The notes beneath the pieces were generated by a model that was not told the origin of the DNA, did not search any database, and was given only the letters and a program-made list of their open reading frames with translations. Positions 6,948 through 12,386 of a DNA stretch of 12,386 bases are shown one piece after another (within the stretch, counting starts at the first letter, position 1; every line of letters starts with the position of its first letter). This stretch comes from Ruminococcus flavefaciens (GTDB taxonomy: Bacteria > Bacillota > Clostridia > Oscillospirales > Ruminococcaceae), in contig SFMO01000128.1 of assembly GCA_004554385.1 (NCBI GenBank), positions 1 through 12,386 on the forward strand. Direction: 5' to 3'. A program made the translations under genes and the position numbers.

Positions 6948-7472
6948 TTACTGCTGCTTTGTTCTCAGCTTTGCAGGAAGAGCTTTTTTGATATTTTCGA
7001 GCATTCTCTCGTCAGGAGCAAATATAAGTCTCGCCGGTCCAACGCTCTCATCGTTGAAATCCGCATAGTACTCATGAGAAGCAATATTATCCGTAGCAAG
7101 GATCACCGTCATATCAGCTGATTCTTCCATTCCGTCATCGTACTTTCCGAAGTCTGTGAACTGACGCACACTTGTAGAGAGCATCTCGCGGCGCTTTTTC
7201 TTCGCGATTATCTTGTCCACATCAAGCTCACCGTTAGTGAAGGTGTATTCGTATTCGACGTAGGTATTCTGAACGAAATGATAGGTACCATAGCCTGAAG
7301 CCGCTGCAAGCACAAGACCAAGCAATGACATGACAGGGTTTCCGAGCTGAAGTATTGAAAGCGCTGCAAGCGCCAGTGTGAAGAGTACTCCGACAACTAT
7401 GAGCATTATGCGCCTTGTCTTATCGGATGAGGTTTCGTTCTTTTTTACCAGCTGTTCTGCAAAATTATCCAT
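6948..7472 (-). CDS. Two-TM membrane protein, DUF6106-like
   Basis: 174 residues from the ATG at 7470-7472, chosen because CGGAGA lies eight bases upstream; an ATG 18 bases earlier has no such site. Two membrane segments (about 22-41 and 47-66) are followed by a soluble domain beginning NTYVEYEYTFTNGELDVDKI. That phrase matches my memory of DUF6106 proteins of Clostridia, whose function is unknown. The soluble part may be a PH-like beta domain on the cytoplasmic side (inference). It is the first gene of the minus-strand unit with nnr, 56 bases upstream of it with no terminator between, and has its own promoter. Confidence 0.75.
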   Translation of the reverse strand: MDNFAEQLVKKNETSSDKTRRIMLIVVGVLFTLALAALSILQLGNPVMSLLGLVLAAASGYGTYHFVQNTYVEYEYTFTNGELDVDKIIAKKKRREMLSTSVRQFTDFGKYDDGMEESADMTVILATDNIASHEYYADFNDESVGPARLIFAPDERMLENIKKALPAKLRTKQQ

Positions 7473-7518
7473 TTTTTTATCTCCGTTCATTTATTATTTC
7501 ATTGAAGCTGTACTTTAT

Positions 7519-7547
7519 ATAATAGCATATTTCTCCGAAAATATCAA
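7519..7547 (-). promoter_or_regulatory. Promoter of the DUF6106-like / nnr / lipoprotein unit
   Basis: On the minus strand: -35 TTGATA (7542-7547), 17-base spacer, -10 TATTAT (7519-7524) with a TGC extended -10. Predicted start is near 7511. It diverges from the pheS promoter about 155 bases away; the AT-rich stretch between them shows no gene. Confidence 0.75.
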
Positions 7548-7703
7548 CAGGCACGGCAAAATATCAAAGATTTTTTATTATCGGCGAAAAAAAGATCAAT
7601 AGCCGCTGCATCGTCAGATTGCAACAATTCACCGTGTTATTTTCAATTGCTTCATGTTTTTTTCACAAGTTTGAGACAAGAAGAGTTTTTTTTCAAAAAA
7701 CAC

Positions 7704-7732
7704 TTGATTTTTTTGGATTTCAGCTATATAAT
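7704..7732 (+). promoter_or_regulatory. Promoter of the pheS-pheT operon
   Basis: -35 TTGATT (7704-7709), 17-base spacer, perfect -10 TATAAT (7727-7732). Predicted start is near 7739, just before the T-box stem I. A T-rich stretch at 7685-7716 could act as an UP-like or curved segment. Confidence 0.85.
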
Positions 7733-7744
7733 TGATGTATAACC

Positions 7745-7990
7745 TTATGACCAAGAGAGTAAGTATGTATATGTTTCCTCAGAGAGGAGCGAAAAGGTGA
7801 GAGCGCTCTGTAACTGTCCATACCGAAGTTCACTTGCGAGGGGCAAGGCGGAAGCACTGTCGGTCCACAGTACAGTGTAGTAGGCTGCGACGCAGGTCTG
7901 CGTTAAAGACAAGAGAGTGTCGGCTCTCCTGACAATGGGTGGTATAAAAGCAAGGTAAGTCTTGTCCTGTTGGACAGGACTTTTTTATTT
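7745..7990 (+). ncRNA. T-box riboswitch, tRNA-Phe specific
   Basis: The leader has the T-box parts in order. Stem I base pairs CAAG (7752-7755) with CTTG (7833-7836), and GTATG (7763-7767) with CATAC (7819-7823). They enclose the AGUA motif (7758-7761) and the specifier loop, with UUC (Phe) at 7829-7831 followed by A. The distal stem is CAGAG/CTCTG (7780-7810) with a GGTGAGA loop. Stem II candidates are CACTGT/ACAGTG and ACGCA/TGCGT; stem III is GAGAG/CTCTC (7913-7928). The T-box bulge GGGTGGTA has UGGU at 7940-7943, whose last U would pair with the A discriminator of tRNA-Phe. GACAA (7931-7935) can pair with TTGTC (7962-7966), competing with the terminator. Uncharged tRNA-Phe should favour read-through. 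The box departs from the canonical ACCGCG after GGTA. Confidence 0.93.
7958..7987 (+). terminator. T-box intrinsic terminator
   Basis: A 10-bp stem (7958-7967 with 7972-7981, one G-U pair) with loop TGTT, followed by a run of six T. Its 5' arm shares TTGTC with the antiterminator pairing, so the two folds exclude each other. Confidence 0.9.
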
Positions 7991-8011
7991 AGTCACGACA
8001 CATAAACCGTT

Positions 8012-8094
8012 TGCAGGGGCCGGCGTCCTCGACAGCCCCTCGCCCCAAGGCGAAAAAATGATATTGGCGGGACATCGAGGACGCTGTCCCCTAC
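8012..8094. repeat. MITE-like inverted-repeat element
   Basis: Imperfect terminal inverted repeats of about 26 bases face each other. The left arm runs from 8013 (GCAGGGGCCGGCGTCCTCGA) and the right arm, read on the minus strand from 8094, is GTAGGGGACAGCGTCCTCGA. The two share most positions. The 28-base interior contains a smaller hairpin (TCGCC-CCAA-GGCGA, 8040-8053). No transposase is encoded. The GC-rich arms contrast with the AT-rich flanks. It lies between the T-box terminator and the pheS ribosome binding site, so it becomes part of the mRNA leader. No clear target-site duplication is visible. Confidence 0.7.
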
Positions 8095-8116
8095 ACTATT
8101 TCTTTGAGGTGAAACA

Positions 8117-9145
8117 ATGAAAGAACAGCTTGAAAAAATCGAGGCGCTGGCTAAGCAGGAACTCAATTCCTGCACTGAAATAAAAGCGCTGGACGACCTG
8201 AGGATAAAATTCCTCGGAAAAAAAGGTGAACTCACAGCTATACTGAAGCAGATGGGCAAGCTCTCAGCAGAGGAAAGACCTGTTATCGGTCAGCTTGCAA
8301 ACAAGGTCAGAGCCGACATCGAAGAGGCTCTCGGCAGCAAGCTCGCTTCACTGAAGGCAAACGCACAGGCTGCAAAGCTGACAGAGGAGAAGATCGACAT
8401 CACTCTCCCGGGCAAGCATGCACCTTTCGGAAAACTCCATCCGCTCACTAAGGTGGAAAACGAGATCAGAGAGATCTTCATAGGCATGGGTTTCAATATC
8501 GCTGACGGTCCCGAGATCGACGACGATTACCACGTTTTCGAGGCTCTCAATCTCCCCCCCGATCATCCTGCAAGAGATACTCAGGATACATTCTACATCG
8601 AGGGCACTAATGAGACTGTTCTCCTCCGCACACAGACTTCATCTGTACAGGTTCACGTTATGGAGAACCAGAAGCCGCCTATCCGCATAATCTCACCCGG
8701 CCGAGTATTCCGTTCTGACGCTGTTGACGCTACTCACTCCCCTCTCTTCCACCAGATAGAGGGTCTCGTAGTTGACAAGGGCATCACAATGAGCGACCTC
8801 AAGGGCACCCTCGAAATGCTTATGAAGAAGCTCTACGGCAACGACTGCAAGCTCCGTTTCCGTCCCCACCACTTCCCGTTCACCGAGCCCAGCTGTGAGG
8901 TAGATATCAGCTGCTTCAACTGCGGCGGAAAGGGCTGCTCAATGTGTAAGGACGAGGGATATATAGAGCTTCTCGGCGCAGGCATGGTACACCCCAAGGT
9001 GCTGGAGAACTGCGGCATCGACCCTGAGGAGTATTCGGGCTTTGCATTCGGTCTCGGTCTTGAGCGTATGGTAATGGGACGCTACGATATCAACGACCTC
9101 CGTCTCCTCTATGAGAACGACGTGAGATTCTTAGAGCAGTTCTGA
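8117..9145 (+). CDS. pheS: Phenylalanine--tRNA ligase alpha subunit
   Basis: 342 residues, the usual length for bacterial PheS. With PheT it forms the alpha2-beta2 enzyme that charges tRNA-Phe in the cytoplasm. The N-terminal coiled-coil arm is about 1-85. The class II core follows: HPARDTQDTFY (150-160), motif 2 around SPGRVFRSDAVDATHSPLFH (193-212), RFRPHHFPFTEPS (247-259) and motif 3 GFAFGLGLERMVMGRYD (308-324). A CxxC...CxxC insert (C266, C269, C274, C277) may bind zinc and is common in Clostridia PheS. GAGGTG lies five bases before the ATG. Expression should be set by the T-box upstream. The gene is complete. Confidence 0.98.
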   Translation: MKEQLEKIEALAKQELNSCTEIKALDDLRIKFLGKKGELTAILKQMGKLSAEERPVIGQLANKVRADIEEALGSKLASLKANAQAAKLTEEKIDITLPGKHAPFGKLHPLTKVENEIREIFIGMGFNIADGPEIDDDYHVFEALNLPPDHPARDTQDTFYIEGTNETVLLRTQTSSVQVHVMENQKPPIRIISPGRVFRSDAVDATHSPLFHQIEGLVVDKGITMSDLKGTLEMLMKKLYGNDCKLRFRPHHFPFTEPSCEVDISCFNCGGKGCSMCKDEGYIELLGAGMVHPKVLENCGIDPEEYSGFAFGLGLERMVMGRYDINDLRLLYENDVRFLEQF

Positions 9146-9147
9146 GC

Positions 9148-9714
9148 ATGGGATATGATAAAAAAGTAAACGAGCTGAAAAAGCACAACAAAATTGCAGG
9201 TATCATAGCTATAGTTCTGGGTACCCTGAGCGGCGCCATAATGCTTCCTGTAATACTTGATTCAAAAAAAGGCAGCTCACAACTGTTTATGCTTTTCGCT
9301 CTGCTTCTTCCGGCAGCTGTTATAATCGTCGGTATATGCCTCATGCTTCTGACTGATAAGAGACTAAAAAAAATGTGGGCATCTGTAGGCATATATGATA
9401 AGAATGAAATAGCGGCAATGTTTGATAAAAGACATGTTTTCGATGAGTATGACGGAGATTACTTCATAACTGATGATATAATAGTAAATCTCAGCTCGCT
9501 GAAAGCTTACAGAACATCCGCTATCAAGAACATCTCAACATCGGATATCCGCGACTCAGACAACGAGGGAAGAAATCTTTCAACATACACATATATCATT
9601 AATTTCAAGCTAAACAGCAATGCGGCTCATAAAAAGGATATCATGTCATTCAACTCTAAAAAAATGCGTGACAGCGCTTATGATATGATCTTCGGAATGA
9701 CCTCACTCAATTGA
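9148..9714 (+). CDS. Unidentified two-TM protein between pheS and pheT
   Basis: 188 residues. Two membrane segments (about 16-37 and 46-68) are followed by a soluble C-terminal part with beta-strand-like stretches (YFITDDIIVNLSSLKAY, 105-121; STYTYIINFKL, 145-155). The layout recalls small PH-like/YcxB-type membrane proteins, but I do not recognise a family. It starts two bases after the pheS stop with only a weak site (AGAG), so translational coupling to pheS is likely; pheT begins 18 bases after it. It is visibly richer in AAA and ATA codons than pheS, fitting a lower-expressed or later-acquired gene. The frame is intact, with a plausible start and stop. Co-regulation with the synthetase by the T-box is inferred from position. 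Confidence 0.82.
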   Translation: MGYDKKVNELKKHNKIAGIIAIVLGTLSGAIMLPVILDSKKGSSQLFMLFALLLPAAVIIVGICLMLLTDKRLKKMWASVGIYDKNEIAAMFDKRHVFDEYDGDYFITDDIIVNLSSLKAYRTSAIKNISTSDIRDSDNEGRNLSTYTYIINFKLNSNAAHKKDIMSFNSKKMRDSAYDMIFGMTSLN

Positions 9715-9732
9715 TCAGAAAGGAAAAAAGAT

Positions 9733-12189
9733 ATGAATTTATCTATGAAATGGCTCGGCGACTATGTAAAAGCCGATATGCCTATAAAGGATTTCTGCCA
9801 TGCCCTCACCATGAGCGGCTCAAAGGTAGAATGCTACGAAAAAGAAGGAAGCAATATCTCCAACGTAGTAGTTGGTAAGATACTCTCAAAGGGACCTCAC
9901 GAAAATGCAGACGCCCTGTTCGTTTGTCAGGTGGACATCGGCGCAGAAGCTCCCATACAGATAGTTACCAACGCAAAGAACGTCAAGGAGGGCGACCTTG
10001 TTCCAGTTGCTCTTGACGGAGCTGTTCTCCCCGAGGGCAAGATAAAGAAGTGCAAGATGCGCGGCGTCGAGAGCTTCGGTATGTTCTGCGGACTTGATAC
10101 TCTCGGTCTCACAGCACACGACTTCCCATATGCAGACCCTGAGGGCGTTTTCGTTATCGAGGAGGACTGCAAGCTTGGTGAGGATATCCACACAGCTATC
10201 GGTCTTGACGATACTTCTGTTGAGTTCGAGATAACCTCAAACCGCCCCGACTGCCTCAGCGTTATCGGTCTTGCAAGAGAGACAGCCGCTACCTACGGCA
10301 CAGAGCTCAAAGTTAAAGCTCCAGAGTTCAAGGGCGTTGACGGAGACATCAACTCAATGCTCAAAGTCGATATACACAACACAGAAAAGTGCCAGAGATA
10401 CTGCGCAGGTATCGTTAAGAACGTCAAGATAGGCCCTTCACCAAGATGGATGAGAGAGAGACTCCGTGCAAGCGGTGTTCGTCCTATCAACAACTTCGTT
10501 GACATCACAAACTATGTAATGCTCGAATACGGTCAGCCTATGCATGCATTTGACCTCCGCTACGTTGAGGGCGCTCACATCAACGTCCGCAACGCTAAAA
10601 ACGGCGAGAAGATAATAACTCTCGACGGCGTAGAGCGTGAGCTCACAGACGATATGCTCGTTATCGCTGATGAGAAGAAGCCCGTTGCCGTTGCAGGTAT
10701 CATGGGCGGCGAATACAGCGGTATCATGGACGATACAACTACTGTTGTATTTGAGTCGGCTTACTTCGAGCCAACACAGGTAAGACAGACCTCAAAGAAG
10801 CTCCGTCTGAAGTCCGATGCTTCTGCACGTTACGAAAAAGGCGTTGACAGACTTATCTCCATGACCTGCTTAAAGAGAGCATTTGAGCTCGTTGAAGAGC
10901 TTGGCGCAGGTGAGGTCCTCAACACAGTCATCGACTGCGACTACACAGACAAGACTCCTGCAGCTGTTGAGTTCAGCGCAGAGTGGATAAACAATTTCCT
11001 CGGCACTGATATCTCAGAAGCAGATATGATAAAGTATCTTGAGCGCCTTGAATTCAAGGTTGAAAACGGCAGTGTAATAGCTCCTTCATTCCGTATAGAC
11101 ATCGGCTGCAAGGCTGACATTGCAGAGGAAGTTGCACGTATCTACGGTTACAACAACATCCCTTCGACTGATTTCCGCGGCGTTGCAAGAGCTGAGTTCA
11201 CAGAGGAGCAGAAGTTCGTCCGCACACTGAGAAATGCAGCTGTAGCTCTCGGCGGATATGAGATAGCAACATATTCATTCGTATCTCCCAAGTACTTCGA
11301 CAAGATACGCTTACCTCAGGACAGCAAGCTCCGCAAGGTCGTAAAGATAGTCAATCCTCTCGGCGAGGACACAAGCGTTATGAGAACATCAACTATCCCT
11401 TCAATGCTGGACGTTCTCTCATTCAACTACAACAACCGCAATGACAAGGCTTGCCTCTTTGAGATAGCTAAGGAGTACCTCCCTGCACAGGAGGAAAAGC
11501 CATTCATCAACGGCGATACTCTTGCTAACAGCGGCAAACAGAAGCACAGATACAACTACTCACTTCCCGATGAGCCGCAAAAGCTCACTATCGGTATGTA
11601 CGGCGGTGACGCAGACTTCTACACTATCAAGGGAATGGTCGAGCAGCTCCTCGCTGAGCTCAAGATAGATGATGTTGAGTACGTACGCGCAGGTGACTGT
11701 GAAGTATTTGACGAGAAATACGCTCTCCATCCGGGCAGAAGCGCAGTTATCATCAGAAACGGCGCTCACCTCGGTATCATGGGCGAGGTTCACCCCGAAG
11801 TCCAGGAGACCTATGAGATAGGCGTAAAGACCTACGTTGCAAAGCTCAATATCCCTGAGCTCATGGCAGCTGCCGCAGAGAAGATAACATATCAGCCCCT
11901 GCCTAAGTTCCCTGCAACTACCCGTGACCTCAGCCTTCTTGTTGACGAGGATATGCCTGTTGCAGAGCTTGAAAAGGCTATCAAGGGTGCTGTGGGCAAG
12001 ATACTCGAAAAGGTAACTCTCTTCGACGTATACCGCAGTGATGACATGAAGAAGAGCGGCAAGAAGAGTATTGCTTACTCTATCTCAATGCGTTCACATG
12101 AGGGTACTCTCACAGACGAGCAGGCTGACGGTGCTATGAAGCGTGTACTCAAGGCGCTCAGTGCTATCGGCGCAGAGCTCAGAGGCTGA
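9733..12189 (+). CDS. pheT: Phenylalanine--tRNA ligase beta subunit
   Basis: 818 residues, near the usual 800. The N-terminal EMAP-II-like tRNA-binding domain is about 40-150 (VVVGKIL, GAVLPEGKIKKCKMRGVES). ITSNRPDCLSVIGLARE (167-183) follows, then the B3/B4 editing domain (about 210-395, with SGVRPINNFVDITNYVM and GQPMHAFD). B5 is about 405-478, the catalytic-like domain about 490-705 (NPLGEDTSVMRTSTIPSML), and the C-terminal FDX-ACB anticodon-binding domain about 724-817 (FPATTRDLSLLVDED). A hydrophilic stretch at about 586-612 (NGDTLANSGKQKHRYN) looks like a small lineage insertion. AAAGGA lies eight bases before the ATG. The beta subunit binds tRNA and edits mischarged Tyr-tRNA-Phe. The gene is complete. 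Confidence 0.98.
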   Translation: MNLSMKWLGDYVKADMPIKDFCHALTMSGSKVECYEKEGSNISNVVVGKILSKGPHENADALFVCQVDIGAEAPIQIVTNAKNVKEGDLVPVALDGAVLPEGKIKKCKMRGVESFGMFCGLDTLGLTAHDFPYADPEGVFVIEEDCKLGEDIHTAIGLDDTSVEFEITSNRPDCLSVIGLARETAATYGTELKVKAPEFKGVDGDINSMLKVDIHNTEKCQRYCAGIVKNVKIGPSPRWMRERLRASGVRPINNFVDITNYVMLEYGQPMHAFDLRYVEGAHINVRNAKNGEKIITLDGVERELTDDMLVIADEKKPVAVAGIMGGEYSGIMDDTTTVVFESAYFEPTQVRQTSKKLRLKSDASARYEKGVDRLISMTCLKRAFELVEELGAGEVLNTVIDCDYTDKTPAAVEFSAEWINNFLGTDISEADMIKYLERLEFKVENGSVIAPSFRIDIGCKADIAEEVARIYGYNNIPSTDFRGVARAEFTEEQKFVRTLRNAAVALGGYEIATYSFVSPKYFDKIRLPQDSKLRKVVKIVNPLGEDTSVMRTSTIPSMLDVLSFNYNNRNDKACLFEIAKEYLPAQEEKPFINGDTLANSGKQKHRYNYSLPDEPQKLTIGMYGGDADFYTIKGMVEQLLAELKIDDVEYVRAGDCEVFDEKYALHPGRSAVIIRNGAHLGIMGEVHPEVQETYEIGVKTYVAKLNIPELMAAAAEKITYQPLPKFPATTRDLSLLVDEDMPVAELEKAIKGAVGKILEKVTLFDVYRSDDMKKSGKKSIAYSISMRSHEGTLTDEQADGAMKRVLKALSAIGAELRG

Positions 12190-12199
12190 TCCTCAGATA

Positions 12200-12218
12200 T
12201 TCTGATCGGAATCAGGAA
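12200..12218 (+). other. Weak hairpin downstream of pheT
   Basis: TTCTGAT (12200-12206) and ATCAGGAA (12211-12218) pair with one bulged G and a CGGA loop. No T-run follows, so this is not a working intrinsic terminator on its own. Confidence 0.35.
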
Positions 12219-12229
12219 TTAACAAATAT

Positions 12230-12246
12230 AAAAAAGCCCGAAAGCT
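12230..12246 (+). terminator. Left half of the pheT terminator, split by the IS
   Basis: The sequence AAAAAAGCCCGAAAGCT has the form of the A-rich lead-in and first stem arm of an intrinsic terminator. No matching AGCTTTCGGGC-type second arm or T-run follows; instead the IS end begins. The missing arm should lie beyond the right end of the IS, outside the window. Confidence 0.55.
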
Positions 12247-12248
12247 TG

Positions 12249-12323
12249 AAATGCTCCCCTTTTGTTAGACAATGTGGTATAATAGAAATATACCAAAATG
12301 AAGTCTAACGAAAGGGGACATTT
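12249..12323 (+). repeat. Inverted repeat of the IS end over the orfA start
   Basis: Bases 12249-12270 (AAATGCTCCCCTTTTGTTAG onward) pair with 12303-12323 over 21 positions, with one bulged C and one G-U pair. The right arm contains the AAAGGGG ribosome binding site of orfA. An inner 6-bp stem, GGTATA (12276-12281) with TATACC (12289-12294), lies in the loop and overlaps the -10 box. Confidence 0.85.
12275..12283 (+). promoter_or_regulatory. Extended -10 promoter of the IS transposase
   Basis: TGG followed by a perfect TATAAT (12278-12283). No good -35 is found at 17 bases; the extended -10 may compensate. Predicted start is near 12290, after the left arm of the inverted repeat. Confidence 0.6.
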
Positions 12324-12325
12324 TT

Positions 12326-12386
12326 ATGCCAAAAGGAAAACCAAACAAGAGATATACACCTGAATTCAAGATCAAGGTTGTTGAAA
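12326..12386 (+). CDS. IS3-family transposase OrfA, N-terminus only
   Basis: The window holds the first 20 codons, MPKGKPNKRYTPEFKIKVVE. The KRYTPEFKxxVVE opening is characteristic of the N-terminal helix-turn-helix of IS3-family OrfA, which binds the element's terminal repeats. In this family OrfA is normally joined to the DDE catalytic OrfB by programmed frameshifting, but the window ends too early to see this. The start is supported by AAAGGGG (12311-12317), eight bases upstream. Translation may be limited by the inverted repeat covering that site. Confidence 0.85.
   Translation, partial: MPKGKPNKRYTPEFKIKVVE

Larger units (their letters stand above)
12247..12386 (+). mobile_element. Left end of an IS3-family (IS150-like) insertion sequence
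   Basis: The element appears to begin with TG at 12247-12248, giving the terminal repeat TGAAATGCTCCCC followed by TTTTGTTAGACAATG. From memory this resembles the IS150-group terminal repeat (TG...CCC.TTTTGTT.GAC). The first codons of an IS3-type OrfA follow at 12326. The right end, the rest of orfA and orfB are outside the window, so completeness and target duplication cannot be judged. Confidence 0.82.

Noticed and set aside
8912..8950. CxxC...CxxC cluster in PheS as a novel metal site
   Set aside because: This insert is common in PheS of Clostridia and related bacteria.

Overview
The window looks like chromosomal DNA of a Ruminococcus-type member of the Oscillospiraceae (Clostridia). This is inferred from three things: sporulation-associated yabP/yabQ next to divIC and yabR, a secreted protein ending in a type I dockerin (a cellulosome part), and a T-box leader controlling pheS-pheT. 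No database search was possible, so family names come from recognised motifs and gene order.

Layout. The left edge (1-174) holds a strong minus-strand promoter, a short leader with a perfect hairpin, and the first 21 codons of an unidentified gene that runs off the window. Next is a minus-strand operon, read right to left from a promoter at 3139-3167: a DUF3810-like membrane metallopeptidase, yabP, yabQ, divIC and yabR, ending at a terminator at 227-248. The last four keep the Bacillus subtilis order; the peptidase at the head is the unusual member. Diverging from this operon is a plus-strand dockerin protein (3366-4484). It shares a bidirectional terminator (4499-4525) with a second minus-strand unit: a small two-TM protein (DUF6106-like), a bifunctional NAD(P)H-hydrate repair enzyme, and a LolA-like lipoprotein. 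That unit starts from a good promoter at 7519-7547.

The right third is the phenylalanyl-tRNA synthetase operon. A near-consensus promoter (7704-7732) drives a T-box riboswitch with a UUC (Phe) specifier, a UGGU tRNA-end-binding bulge and an intrinsic terminator. A MITE-like inverted repeat lies between that terminator and pheS. Then come pheS, an unrelated two-TM protein gene wedged between the subunits, and pheT. Low charged tRNA-Phe should therefore raise expression of all three proteins.

Downstream of pheT the window enters the left end of an IS3-family (IS150-like) insertion sequence. It appears to have landed in the pheT terminator, leaving only the first arm. The element carries an inverted copy of its own terminal repeat over the orfA ribosome binding site. 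This arrangement should silence transposase translation from pheT read-through while leaving the element's own transcript translatable. I regard the IS arrangement, the interposed pheS/pheT gene, the MITE-like repeat and the dockerin protein as the items most worth a second look. Nothing in the window amounts to a clear, wholly new multi-gene system.
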